From Burhinus oedicnemus (lineage: Eukaryota; Chordata; Aves; Charadriiformes; Burhinidae), in NCBI GenBank assembly GCA_008921705.1, contig VFFE01008908.1, positions 241,482-305,481 of the forward strand: a DNA stretch of 64,000 nucleotides. Direction: 5' to 3'. Under the pieces are notes generated by a model. It worked only from the letters and a program-made list of their open reading frames with translations. It was not told where the DNA came from and did not search any database. Both the position numbers and the translations under genes were made by a program. Position 1 is the stretch's first letter, and every line of letters starts with the position of its first letter. Positions 51,941 through 64,000 of this stretch are shown here, one piece after another.

Positions 51941-52055
51941 TCATGAAGAAGAGTTTGCTCGTAAAACAGCAAATATTTGACAAAAAAATAGAAGAGCCAT
52001 TTAAAAAAAAAAATCTTACAATGTATGCTTAAAAGTGTAAAAAAAAAAAAAAAAA
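51941..52055 (+). repeat. Local duplicate, copy 2, ending in an A17 run
   Basis: Starts TCATGAAGAAGAGTTTGCTC at the gap edge. Of seven differences from copy 1, six are changes to A and one is G to T, suggesting low-quality contig-end sequence as much as true divergence. Confidence 0.8.
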
Positions 52056-53727
52056 GGAATCGTATTTTTAAAATCAGTATTTATCAATAGTCCTGGCTAT
52101 AACTGGGGATTCACAGCATGGATGCTGAAAGAATGGAGACAGCATTGTAATGAAAAAAGCGTATCCATCATCAACAATACAATACTTACTGTGACCTAAG
52201 GTCAGGTCTGTACAGTTACACCAGATGTTAGATTTCAGCCGTTCTTTGAAATGAAGAAACACAATGGTTACTATTCCTGTAGTGTTGTGGATTTCATTAA
52301 ACAACAGGTTTATCTTTCAGCTTTAAAACGTAGAGCAAGATTAGGATATTCTAACATTTAGGTTTCAGAAAGATCCAGTAAGCATAATGTAAAGTAGGAC
52401 TGGGGCGCTATGAAAAATTCCTATTTTGAATGCAACAGCCAGCTTTTTCCAGTGGCAAAATTCAGAGACAGTGATGCGAAGGGCGAAAGCAGCGCATACA
52501 GTAAATAGCTCTAACGGCGTAGCTGTTCCTAAAGCAGCCCGGGACAGGGTGTGGGTGGCCCCCGGGGACCCGCTGCCCCACGGCACTGGGCTTGCTTCTC
52601 TCTGCGCGTCAGCTTCTTTCCTCTTGGCTTCCTTCTCAAGCGATCAGAGCGGCGTGGGGCCATCATTAGAGGAGCCTAGCCTAAAAGGCGGTTGGAATTG
52701 CTTAGGATTTCCTTTGGTCATCCCCCTGACCTAGACTGCTGCCGTCCGGGCTGCTCCCCTGCCTCACCTCTGAGCTCAGCCCTTTTCTCCAAGTGTGAGA
52801 CATTCCCGTGCAACACCGGCCTCTCTTTTGTCTTGTTTGCTTTATTTCATGTCCCTTAGCAGTCACTGTGGTTTTAGATGTAATTCTATGTATAATTTCC
52901 TATGTACATATTTATACACATTTTTATATATAAATATAGTACATAATTATTTCTATTATATACAAAAAAATGTTCTATTATATATATACACACATATCCG
53001 TAACCTTAAGAAATGACTGCCACTCTAAAATTGTATTCTTATTCATTATTATTAATCAGGATACTTAAATTCTCAGGCTGAATAGAAGAGATAAGACAGG
53101 CTCGTCATAGTTACAAAGAAGCCTTTTGATTAGCTTGTCCTCTGTTTTCTTCACCTCAGAACTTTGCGTTGTTTGTAAACAATCCCTGTTTTGGACAAAG
53201 CAGGTGAGGCAGAGGAGCAAGGGCCAGGTCCTGAATTATTTCATTAAAAATTAAAGCTTTATAAAAGTGTACACATTTCATTAACTTCACATTGCAGGCT
53301 TTGCAAATATTCTAAGGGATGCTAATCTCCTGGCTTTAATTAGATTGAAGGTCTCTTGCAAAGGCTATCATTTTAATATAAAATGAGCGATCTTTTAAGC
53401 TTTGTGAATTAGAAAACAAGAACTCCCATTTTAGATCAACAGTTATACACTGAAACAAAAGAGTTTTGGATTTTTTGTGAAAAGTTAAGGGTTTTTTGCA
53501 CTACCTAATGTGCAGTTGCAAAAGCCAGACAGTACATTCTTCATGTCCATCTAGGCATATGTTGCACATCTAGGTGTGTGTGCCCACACTTACACAACCC
53601 CGACAGCTAACACCTCCTGTACACTGCGCTCAGCACGCTACGGTCCTAATCCTAATTCCACCCCAATACTTCCACTAGATGAGGGACTTACTGCCACATT
53701 GGCCCTGTCTTTCTTGCTCTAATGACT
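52056..53727. other. Gene-free interval with AT-rich blocks
   Basis: Includes a TA-rich low-complexity stretch at about 52900-52995 and an AT-rich complex block at 53220-53410 (TTAAAAATTAAAGC, GGCTTTAATTAGATTG, CATTTTAATATAAAATG) that may be a conserved element. No exon recognised. Confidence 0.55.
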
Positions 53728-54096
53728 TTCTGTGAGACCTTACAGCAGCCTTCCAGTATCTGAAGGGGGCCTACAAGAAAGCTGGAGAGGGACTTTTTAC
53801 AAGGGCATGTAGTGATAGGACGGGGGGTAATGGCTTCAGGCTGGAAGAGGGGAGATTTAGAATAGGTATCAGGAAGAAATTTTGCACTCTGAGGGTGGTG
53901 AGGCACTGGAACAGGTTGCCCAGGGAAGTTGTGGATGCCCCATCCCTGGAGGTGTTCAAGGCCAGGTTGGATGAGGCTTTGAGCAACTTGGTCTAGTGGG
54001 AGGTTACCTAGTGGACACCTAGTGGACATCCCCCCCTAGTGGAAGGGGGGGTTGGTCCCTTCCAACCTAAACCATTTTATAAGCCTATGGTGCTAT
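53728..54096 (+). mobile_element. CR1 LINE 3' fragment with rearranged tail
   Basis: Contains the CR1 words CAGCAGCCTTCCAGTATCTG, GTGATAGGACGGGGGGTAA, GAGGGTGGTGAGGCACTGGA, CAGGTTGCCCAGGGAAG, TGGATGCCCCATCCCTGG and GGTTGGTCCCTTCCAACCTA in order, in the sense orientation, then a decayed ATTCTATG-type end at about 54074-54096. Near 54005-54040 a CCTAGTGGACA unit is repeated and the usual GATGATC segment is missing. About 370 bp, 5'-truncated and coding-dead. Confidence 0.95.
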
Positions 54097-57000
54097 GGCA
54101 TCAAGTAAGCTGACTTTCAGCAAGAATTGCCCAGGGTGACCCAAGAGGGACAGTTATGGAAAGGAGAGGAGCAGGGCAGAGCCTGGGGTCACTGCCTGCA
54201 GGACATCAGGTGTGGCCTGGCCGTGTATGTGGGACATCATCTCAATCCAGCACCGAATGTGTCTTCCTTGCCAGGGACTACACTGAACTCTTTTAAATCT
54301 GCACTTGTCGTCTGCCCCTGTTCTCCTGCTATTATCCCCTGCTAGGAGACGAATTTTTATATTTCTGACCAAGATCCAATCTTCTTCCCCTTATCAAACA
54401 TAATAGAAAATGCTGTAGTTACAGAATAACAAACTCGCCTCCTGGATAAATGTCAATCTATTTTTAAGTGTGGGATCAGCCTGGGAGCTGCCCGTGACAG
54501 CGTATCACTTCATGCCAACATGGTGCCCCTTCATTTCCTATTTCGCTCACCTCCAGCCGCCTGCGTTTGGTACCACATTGCCTTGAACGTTGCCCCTTTT
54601 CCCTCTTCCAGCTGGTTCCCCTCCGTACGCCCAGGGCCTGATCCTGCCTGCTCCCGCGTTAGCCCTGGCACAAAGCGAGCTGATGCCATGTGAACCAGGT
54701 GTGCAGCTGGAGCAGCATCTCCGGTTTAGGTACCAGGATACTCCTGGGTTTATGTGCTGAGCGGTTCTCTGTCAGACGTCAGCCCTGTTCCGTTAGCTTT
54801 CAGCTACGTTCATGTAAGTCTAGAAATCGCTCGTATAGCTGTGCAGTTCAGCTTTGTGCATTTTGCTCTTTGACTTTTGGACCCATAAGCTACTTCCGAA
54901 CTATCTTACTCTGTCTTTTTAAGATCGTGTTTTGGAGATGGACATATTATTCTTTATAGTCAGACACAGAGCGGGCTGCTTTATGCAATTAGAGTGCAGA
55001 GAGAGACTTGCAAAAGCCCCCTTTACTTGTACTTGTGGGGAACAGACCTCCAAAACCATTGCTGCCACTAGATCCAATTTGAACAGCAGTTAATTAAATA
55101 ATGATTTGTATTTTTTTTTGTCTTTCAGTTGGTCATTCATACCAATTTGGTGTACAGACTCTTCAAAACTAAGAGGGCTAAGCTCCAAGTTTAAATTTAA
55201 TTAGTCAATAATTGCCATTTTTAAACAATCCTGATTTATTCAAAATTGACCTCCAGAAAAAGAACTGACTCCATTAACGTCTGTGTTTAGCTCTCCGCTG
55301 CGGCAGCTCTTTCTGCTGACAGTCTTGCTGGGCAAGTTTCCTTTAAGAGAACAAAATCCTCAACTTCATTTCTCCAGTTCCCTAATTTTGATTCAGAGCC
55401 ACATCTTTGTTTAAAGGTTTATGTAGATAAACCTCAATTTTGTCAATCTCAATTTTGTATAAGAAGTAGGATCAACTTCTAATTTCCAATGTTAAATCCT
55501 ACGCTCTACTTTCCACTGCAATATTCTCAAGATGACTATTCCAGGTTAGATCCCATGCTGGGTTCAGCACTTAGAATAAACTAAAGTAACAGTAACTTCA
55601 TTTACTCATTAAGAACACGGGCTTGCTCTGAAACTATCCGATAGGCAGCGAGCTTTCAAAGTTCAGGTTAAGGTGGACAACAACGGCATGGACAAGAAAA
55701 ACAAGCATTTGGGACTGCCCGAAATATACAAATCTGCTGCTTTCCTATTCCTTAAGGACACACAATAATACAAGCAACCTTTTGTGACAGCCTGTATCTG
55801 AACGAGCTATGAATGATCTTCCCACAGTGTGCCCAGCTGCTACGGTAATGGCATGTCGTTTTAAGCACCTAGTGAGAGGTGAAAACTCATTGGCCATCAT
55901 ATTTTCATCAGTACAGCATCCATCTTACCTATATTCCTGATACCACTGCTACATATGCTACCAAACCAGCAGCAGAGTATTAGCACAGCCCTACTAGCCT
56001 TGTGGCTGCTGTGCTGCCAGGATGCCGGCCACTTGTCCTCCTGCGAGCGCTGATCCATGCGGGTGCAATGGGATGGTGAGAGCCCTGAGCTCCAAGCTCT
56101 GGCTGGAGGAAACCCCCAACTCGCATCTCTGCTGCAATCTGTAAAACACAAGCATTACATTCCTCTTCCTGGCAGGGTACTGCTAGAAGACAAATATTAA
56201 AGCATGCCAGACATTCAAATATTATTAAGATTGTGAGAAACGATCATGTTGGAGTAAAACTAAAGTCCACGTAGTGCAATAACCTCTGGGGTTCAGTGCC
56301 TAGGAGAGGAAAAGGTGCACAGATAGCACCGCTCAGGCTACGCACCCACTCCCAGCCAGCTAGGGTTAGGTCCCCTCCTACACCACCTCGCTCGTCGTGT
56401 GTACGATTGACCTAACAAACACTTTTCCTGTACGTGCTATGACAGGTGCTGTATTTGAGCAAATTTTAATAGACAGCATATTAACTCTGACGGCTTCAGA
56501 TCGCCGAGGTATGTGTGCGAGTTTGCATCCCCTGTATAAACATTCCTGACTCTCATCTGCTTTGATCAGTATCACTCACTTCTGTGATCCTTGCTCTTCC
56601 CCAGCGTCGTGACAAATTCTTGGTTCCATGTCAACATCAATGTCTCAATGGCTACTGCGGTGGTTGAGATGGGCGAGTTCATCTCAGTATCATTTCATGG
56701 CGGTTCAAAATTGATCTGTGGATACTGTGAAAGTTTTCAAAACATGCGTATCAAATCTTCTGTTGAATTCCAAATTTCTGAGCATCTCGTTGCCATGGAT
56801 TTTTATGATCTGGAAGGCACGGGTACATTTCTGCTACCACTGAGCAGAATGGAAGGGGACAGAGCTACATGTAGCACACTCAGACTTTTTCCTGCTCACA
56901 CTTTCACTTCAAAATCTCTCTTGTTTGGGCTAGAAGGGAGGAAGGTTTGTGACATTACTTAGACCAAGGTAACACAGTTGAAAAATTGTATTATTCTAAA

Positions 57001-58917
57001 CAAGGAAATTCCCAAGGAACAGGGCTGGCATTACATTTTTTTACGGGATCTCAGAATCTGACCCCTATTCAATGGGACGGTTGCGTCTATTATGTTCATG
57101 CTACCTTTTTCCTGTTTCCTTCTTTATACGCGTTACAATATATATGCATTAGAATGTATCTGGGACCAGATCCATACCTTAGCTCCATCAGCTTCAATAA
57201 TGTCATGCTTATTTCTACCAGATGAAGGTCTGCCTTTAAATTTCAAAGGATATAAGAAAATGCACTAAAAGAGCCCTAGACTACACAGTGCACTGATTCC
57301 CCTCTCTCTTCAAATTCCCTTTGCCCCAGGCTATTCCCTCAATCTACTTCTTTTTTTCTAGTGACTGGTGTACATCTTAGGTACTTAGAACAAAGAGTAC
57401 TGGTTTGATCTGTGTTTAAAGCAGCGTGTTCTGGAAGTCGGGCTTGCACTTGCATGATAGTTAGCATTCTACTTTTCTTTTGGAAATAAAGACTATTCTA
57501 ATCTGTTACAACACCACTGAGAGCCTTTTCTTTCTTCTTTTGAGACAACTGTAACATGCAAATAGTGTAGTGTTTAGAGAAGTGTGTGTATAGACACATG
57601 CAACCTAATTATTAAGCTCATTTTTGAACCATATGCTCCAATTCATAAATAAAGTCTATTAACACTGAACTATTGATCAGATGTAAGGATCAGGGATTCC
57701 AGCATCGTCTCTTTCTCTGTAGGCTGCTACCTCCACCAACCCTTATAAGTTAACGTTTGAATTGGAATTAGCCCTTGTAATTACATTTATATTAATAGAA
57801 TTAGAACGCAAATGCTGTTCTGAGTTTTATCTTCAAGTGATAAACTGAATTGTCACTTCAATCTATCGCGCTTGCACAGAGATTTACTATATGTGAATCT
57901 CGAAGTAATTTTGAGGTTGAAACTCAGGCAATTCTAGGGACAGACCAAGATCAAGAGACAGATTTGTCTGCTCTCAGGTGGCTGTACCCCACAAAGCTTC
58001 TCCTTTCCCACACCCTTAGTGGTTGCTCTTACTAGCCCTTTCTGTAACCCAGTCCCTGCATCAGCTACTTAGTGTGTACAGAAATGTTTATGTCCCTCGA
58101 GCTCCAGCCTCCTTTAGTTTCTGTTCATTTCCCTTGCTTAGAGCCTGTCCATTTGTTCCTGTATTTGACACTAGTTTTCTGACATCTCTCCTAGCTATTC
58201 CCCTTAGAATTGTATATAAAATAATGATGTCCACCCTGAGCTTTCCTCTCTTCAAAAAGCACTGACCTAGTTTCTCTGCTTTTACAGTAGAAGTTCTCCA
58301 GTCCCATGTCAACGAGGTTGCCCTGACATATCTTAGCTCTGATAGTTATCTCTCTCTTTTAATAATGGCATCCTGAATGGGGATTATTTCCTCTAAACGC
58401 ATCTTCATCTGTTCCCTGTAGAATATTTCCTTTTGAGTTACTTCTGATTGATCTGGTTTTGGTGGTAGGGCTACGCAAAGATAGCTCTGATCTTTCTATC
58501 CAGGGCCTGACCACAGGTGATGATGCCTGTGGACTTTGGCCAGAATTGGAGCCTTTGATAACGTATTCCCCAAACCTGTATAAAACACAATGAAAAAAGC
58601 CATAGTTTAAATTGCTCTTTCTTATTATTAATGGAGCAGATCCTCAGCCAGAGTAGTGGGTCATTTAAGTCCTTGGATGTGTGCAGAGATGACAATATTG
58701 CCTACCAGCTACTGAATCGTTATTTTTGTACGGCACTGCTCACTTATTTTCCTTCACTTTGCAGCACATTCTTTCTTTTCGATATGTCCAAACTTCCCCC
58801 TTTTCCTAAGGACCTGATCCGCCATCATCAAAGTGAGGGGGAGATTTCACCTAGGCTCATACGGGAACATCATGAAGGCCTGGCTTTTTCTTTGGGTAAG
58901 TTTTTAGTGTACTTTGG

Positions 58918-58923
<6 letters not shown>
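54097..58923. other. Gene-free interval
   Basis: No exon recognised. 55080-55280 is AT-rich and complex (AGTTAATTAAATAATG, TTTAATTAGTCAATAATTGC) and may be regulatory. The 56560-56962 stretch carries a 123-codon frame of even composition with no family match that I can recall. The remainder is unremarkable. Confidence 0.55.

Positions 58924-58978
<55 letters not shown>
58924..58978 (+). repeat. T55 homopolymer (A55 on the minus strand)
   Basis: Fifty-five uninterrupted T, by far the longest homopolymer in the window. Read on the minus strand it follows ATAAATAAATAAGG about 40 bases upstream, so it could be the poly(A) tail of a retroposed transcript. The length may be inexact. Confidence 0.9.
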
Positions 58979-58983
<5 letters not shown>

Positions 58984-61900
58984 CACTGCCCATTGCCTCT
59001 CATTTCTCTACCTTATTTATTTATGTCTTTTTAAATATTCTTTATCCTTTCTCATTGACCTCGGACTGACAAAGTGCTCTCAGATGGTAAAAACTTGCCG
59101 TTGTCACTCACTGTGCTGCTGGTGCAGGAGCTGGACCGCGCTGCTGTACCTGCTGCCTGGGAGCCTTCGGCTACAGCGCGTGTGCCTGCTTTTAAATTAA
59201 TGTTAGGCATCGTCCCATCACACGCCGCCGAGACATAGCAAACTCCAGTGACCAGGGTCCCTTCAGGGTATGAGTGCTGATTTGAGCTGGAATGGGCTGT
59301 ATGTGAAAGTGCTCTGTTTTATGTATTTGAACCATCCAGATCAGGTAAGCAATTTTTCTTTGTGATAATTATTGAAGAACGTAGGTGTCCTCCATCACCT
59401 GCCTCAGTTCAGCCTCAGAAACTCCTTGCACCAGCTGCTTGCTGTGTAAGGATCATTTCTGCTGTGCTGTTCAGGAGAAACCAAGCTGTCTTCTACACAG
59501 TTTCTCTAATTTTGTGTGGCAAAAAGCAACAGGAACATTTGCTAATTTGCTTTGTACTGGGAGCTCCTCGCAGCAGGGGCCATCCTGCCTGGCTGGGGAG
59601 GGGGCGTTGTTTTACAGGGTGATAACTTCCATCACTTGGGGTTTGATTCTTTTTTTTCACAAGTGGGTGCAATCCTGATTTACACTGATGTTGCAGTTTA
59701 TTTTTTTTCTAAAAATAGAATGTATTTTTCTACCCAAAATGTTCAGCTGGTTGGGTAGCTCTAGCAAGTGCTTTCTGTGGAATGGAGGCAGTCCAAAATG
59801 GCAAAGACGTAAATAATTGATTCTGTCCCACCAAAACCTCTGGACTTGTTCCCCAAGCCAGTCTTTCATGTAGATATTTTATCTCACTGAGAATTTCTTG
59901 TCAAACTATGTTAAGTAAATAAAAGAGAGGTGAAATATCAGCAACAAAGCTAACAAATGGAGCTGAATGCTCCACTTGAAAGAACAGATCTAGCTGTTTA
60001 CCATGCTAATCTGAAATGAAATGAAAATGTATGTTTTTCATCTTTTCAGACAACGATCTTCAAATACAGGTAGCTGAGGTCTTTAACAACACTGATTTTT
60101 TCTTTTTCTTTTTCTTTTTTTTTTTTTAAAAAGAAAAACCCTATTGTGGAGGTATTTTGTGCGTGTGTGTGGCTGGATCAGTGTAGAAGCTGAAATATCT
60201 ATTACTGTTGATAGTTTTACCAGTCTGAGTCTTGTATCATACACTGTTTTCATTTGCCTGACTCATAACTTGCTGGTGCTAACGAAGAGTACACAAACGC
60301 TTCTGCATGCTCGGAAGTTTACTATCCCTTTGCCATACATCGAGCCCTGAATCCCTTCTCCTGGCTGCTCCCCGTCTGTCCCACGGATGGCTGTGCTGGG
60401 GGCCATTCACTAGCACCTAAAAAATCTCGGCAGCAACCCAGCCAGACATTAGAGCTATCAGTAGCACCTAATGCTTGTTGAGTTCAAGTTAGCATTTTTC
60501 TCATACTTGGGGGGCCAGAGACTAACTAAGTGTTATTCTTTGCTTCACAGAAATGAAGCTCAACTCGCAGCCCAGTTCCAGCAGCTTTCCGGAGGGAACA
60601 TCCTCCCCAGACGGGCTGCACGCTGCTAATTACAAGGGAAATCCTGGCAATGTCAAAGTCGGTGCCAAAACCTCACTGATTGCAGCGATGCCGGGATCTC
60701 ACCAGATGTCTGGATTGTTTACCCGTCTGGGGGTTCCTTGCCCGGGTTGTTTGCTGGCCGGCCTTGACCTTCCTCGGGGAGTCACGGCTCCTCTTCCACC
60801 CCTGCAGAAGAAGGGCTGTTTCTGACGCAGCTCCGTTCCCTCTCCTTACCTCTGGCTGCTTCTCTCTGACGCATCTTTGGCGTTTTCAGTTTGTTACAGC
60901 CAGAGAGGAAGAGAAGCATCTTATCTGGCTGGGGCTGTCGGTGCTTTTCCGCTGCCTGTCACCCAGACCTGCTGCTGGGCTCTCCAGCAATCACCGAAAT
61001 CCTGGCTTCGTCTCTCAAGGGAGCAGTGGTCCGCATAGCGCCCGTACATACCTACAGGGAAAGATGGTGTGAGCTTCAAGGAACTTACTAGTTAAGGACA
61101 GACAGGAATATGAAAGTAATTTAATTTTTCATGCAAAACTCTGCTAGGAACTACTAGACTTTCCAAAATGTATTCCAAAGAAATGCAGAGATAGATTCCC
61201 GACCGGCATTAATCAGTGCTGATTAAGTCATGGAGCTACCCAATTTCTGCCTGGTGAGTACTTTTCCTGTCATTGATTTATTGCCTTCCTTAGAAAAATA
61301 AGACCTGGGAAATAAAAAGTTCAAGTAAATTTGCTCAGTTACCCAGCCAACTGTTGACTATGGTACTAGGGATAATAAATGTTCAGGGGAAATTCCTCGC
61401 GCACGTTCATGCATTGACGTCAAGAGCAGAGGTGTCCGGTGTGCACTCCAAGTCCCCCAGAAGCCGTGCGGGATGCAGCTCAGCTGCAGCGGTACATGCA
61501 GGGCCTGCAAAGAGCAAAAAGAAGATGTGTGGCTGACCAGGCTCCCTCAACGCCCATGGGGCAGCACACGTGGACAGCGTGACCGCAGCTCGGCGTGCCT
61601 GCAGAGGGCCCGCGGCATCGCTTCCCACACTGGGCAAGAGAAAAATGTACTTTTCCTTCTCGGCCTGCCACGCGAACGGCTGTGCTCATGGTGGAGATCC
61701 AACACTTGCCACCGATACTCCTAGTGACAACGGGCCGCAGGGTGCTGTTTCTTTCTTCCCATTCATAAGAGAACTCCTCAGTGTATATGACTTAAAGGTT
61801 TGCAGGATTGTGCTGTGTGGGGGTTATTGTTTTCCTGCAGACACATGGCATTATGTTTAAGTCACTGGATACATTAACACCACCATCTGGTTTTGTTTTT

Positions 61901-63628
61901 CAAATGACAGCACGTTATTTGTTAAATACTTTCTACCCCAACTTCTTTAAGATATTTTAAGGATAAAGTCTGCAGAGCTGTGCAGAGGACAACTCTTAAC
62001 AGGTTCATTTGTCTGATTTACCAGTTTACCTAAGTTGCTTTCCAGCTCTCTTTAGAGCATTTGTTGCATATTTTCATTGACCTGATATGACGAACAACTT
62101 TCATATAAATTTATGACCTACACAGCATGAAGAATACAGCTGCAGAAGGCCTTCTGCTAGGGACAACACGTGAGACTGCCCAAAAGGAAAATGAATGTTT
62201 TGATTTTTTGGGTGTCCATTTTGTGCCATGACGAACGGATCTGGTGTCTGGAAGGAGCTTGTCACTTGGAAGAGATGTCAGATCCTTTGACGTATGCATC
62301 ACCCACAAATTTCTGAGCACTTCTTAACACTTCAGAAACTATAGCTAAGTTCTAGCTAACAAGTCCATCCGTTTGCTATAATAGTTTGCTAAGTATAAAG
62401 ACGACCTTTGCTTTAATGTCATGGAACAAAGTGAGAGAACTCTTCAAGATGCAGTTAAACTGCAATGAAAGGATTTCTTCACCTATGGTCTCTAATTCTT
62501 TCTCCCTTTTGCCTGTTGAAGGCAAACAGACCATTTGTTCCTCATCCTATGACTCTCCCCGCTCGGAACGACAGTCACTCGGTGTGCATTTATTGCTCTG
62601 TTACCCAAACTATGCACACGCTGACCATACATTTGCTGTATCTTTTTTTTTAATGAAGTCTGCATTGGTACAAACATTTGCCTATTTGCTTGCCAGTGGC
62701 ACCTGACACCAACCTCATTCAGTGACAACGAACAAGAACGTAATTTTTATTCCTCAAACCCAGAATATTTACATATTTCAACCCTGAGGCTCAGCCCACC
62801 CCACCCTTTACTCCAGATCTTCGCCTCTGCACCGCTGCGCTAAATAAATTAACAAGTTATCAACAAGACTGCCAGGCCACTACGGGCTCCCCATTACCGA
62901 GGCTGTCATTGCCACTCAGGGCTCTGCTGGAACGTGACAACTTCACAGCAGAAGGTCACTCCTCCCAGTCGCTCTCTCCCTGCTGCTTGGAGGCAACCAT
63001 TCTGAGAAATGATTTGTTATGGTAGAATTGGAGGCACATTTGTTAGTTAATTCATTCTGTAAAACTCAAATGAGATGAAAAACAAGCATAGATCTGACAA
63101 ATGGCATTTAATTATGTCTGAGCCTAAAATTCATAATACATATTTATGCTGCCCTAAGTCATTCGCAGCCAAGGTCCCTTTTATTCTCATAGCTGAGTCC
63201 TGTTGCTGATATGGGAAGAGGGTGTTAGTGATGGGCTACTCCACGGTCTTTCATTATGGTGCTTCCTTATTTGTGCTTTAACTTCCCATCCCCTGCCCTC
63301 GTGAGGCCACAGGCTTTCCCCGAGTTTACAGTGCAGCAGTTCTCTAGGTGTTATTATTCCATAGCCTATGCAAATAATGTAAAGAAGAGCTTGTAGGTAG
63401 CTAAGAGCTTTATCCTGAAGGATTAAAACGGTCTGATTTCTAATTACGTCTGGTCTCTAACTTTTTTGTAGGCTTTCGTTCCAGGCTTGGGATCTAGGAA
63501 GATATCAGGAAGCACTGCACAAGGACCGTGTCCCTGGTGAGCTGGGCTACAACCTGCAGAAAGGACTGGCCTTGCTGCTATCAGGATAACTTGTTTTCTG
63601 CAGTGGAAGGGCAGCTGCCTCTGCAGGG
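58979..63628. other. Gene-free interval
   Basis: No exon recognised. Contains a TTTTTC-type pyrimidine tract at about 60097-60127, AT-rich blocks and modest GC-rich patches at 60.5-61.1 and 61.4-61.7 kb. Frames of up to 130 codons lack domains. Confidence 0.5.
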
Positions 63629-63680
63629 ACACTAGGAGAAATGGTTAGTACAAGACACTAGGAGAAATGGTTAGTACAAG
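63629..63680 (+). repeat. Perfect tandem duplication of a 26-bp unit
   Basis: Two identical copies (63629-63654 and 63655-63680) starting ACACTAGGAGAAATGG and ending TTAGTACAAG. No known element recognised around it. Confidence 0.95.
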
Positions 63681-64000
63681 ACAAAGTGGAACATCTTGCA
63701 CTGATGCTGCAGAGGCTTGAGAGAACATGTAAAGGCTCCTGGGAAATGGACACTTTGGCACATGGGGTTCATTAGCACAGAGAAGCTCTGACCTAGCAAA
63801 ATATTTACAGGCACTTAAGTGCACATCTGAATGGGCTAAAGATACACCTGCTTCCCCCTTCAGCTCCTAGAAATCTATAGACACTGCATTTGCTGTAAAG
63901 GACCAAAATGTCTTTGACACAATAACATACCCTGCAACTCTGCTGAAGATGTGTGTACAGCTTTATAACGGTTTGGTGCTGTTATTGTAAAAGTAAGCCA
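63681..64000. other. Window end, nothing recognised
   Basis: Unique-looking non-coding sequence. No exon, repeat family or regulatory motif that I can support. Confidence 0.5.

Noticed and set aside
58631..59200. Open frame with a long phenylalanine run
   Set aside because: The run is the translation of a T55 homopolymer.
59545..59600. Possible old SINE 3' fragment (GGGAGCTCCTCGCAGCAGGGGCC-like words)
   Set aside because: Similarity limited to about 30 bases; too little to call.
34680..64000. A neighbouring protein-coding gene downstream of FOXP1
   Set aside because: No chain of exons with matching phases or recognisable protein sequence on either strand.

Overview
This is vertebrate genomic DNA, almost certainly from a bird. 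The long-intron gene, the CR1 retroposon fragments at 48.0 and 53.7 kb (the dominant avian LINE) and the absence of Alu/L1/B1-type repeats all point that way. The only protein-coding gene I can support is the 3' part of FOXP1, a forkhead transcription factor, on the + strand from 1026 to about 34.66 kb. Ten coding exons are visible, all with GT-AG splice sites. They encode the end of the C2H2 zinc finger, the leucine zipper, the CtBP-binding motif, the whole forkhead domain and the acidic C-terminus. That is 351 residues by the standard splice form, about half of a roughly 680-residue protein. The amino-terminal half lies upstream of the window.

Layout: 1-1025 is intron. Coding exons lie at 1026-1113, 7154-7237, 15925-16126, 16236-16312, 16992-17093, 21745-21866 (standard 18a type), 22245-22414 (alternative 18b type), 24000-24069, 27718-27884 and 33787-33931. 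A 3' UTR of about 0.73 kb follows, with two AATAAA signals at 34580 and 34637. From about 34.7 kb to the end I see no gene. This fits the gene-poor interval known on the 3' side of FOXP1 in vertebrates (towards MITF). It holds a CpG-dense block, AT-rich blocks that look like conserved non-coding elements, two CR1 fragments, one old MIR-like SINE, simple repeats, and a local duplication abutting one of the two 20-N assembly gaps.

The most interesting system is the pair of mutually exclusive forkhead exons at 21745-21866 and 22245-22414. The second matches the known embryonic-stem-cell-specific FOXP1 exon. It replaces two base-contacting residues of the recognition helix (Asn to Gly, His to Thr) and adds a basic stretch with an AT-hook-like RGRP core. 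The sequence itself shows why the exons must be exclusive: including both gives a TAG at 22291, and skipping both gives a TAA exactly at the exon junction. Candidate MBNL-type (TGCT) and RBFOX-type (TGCATG) motifs flank the alternative exon. A tandem NAGNAG acceptor at 16231-16235 could add or drop one alanine just before the forkhead domain. Two intronic CpG-dense blocks (6.5-6.8 kb and 14.1-14.6 kb) are candidate internal promoters or enhancers.
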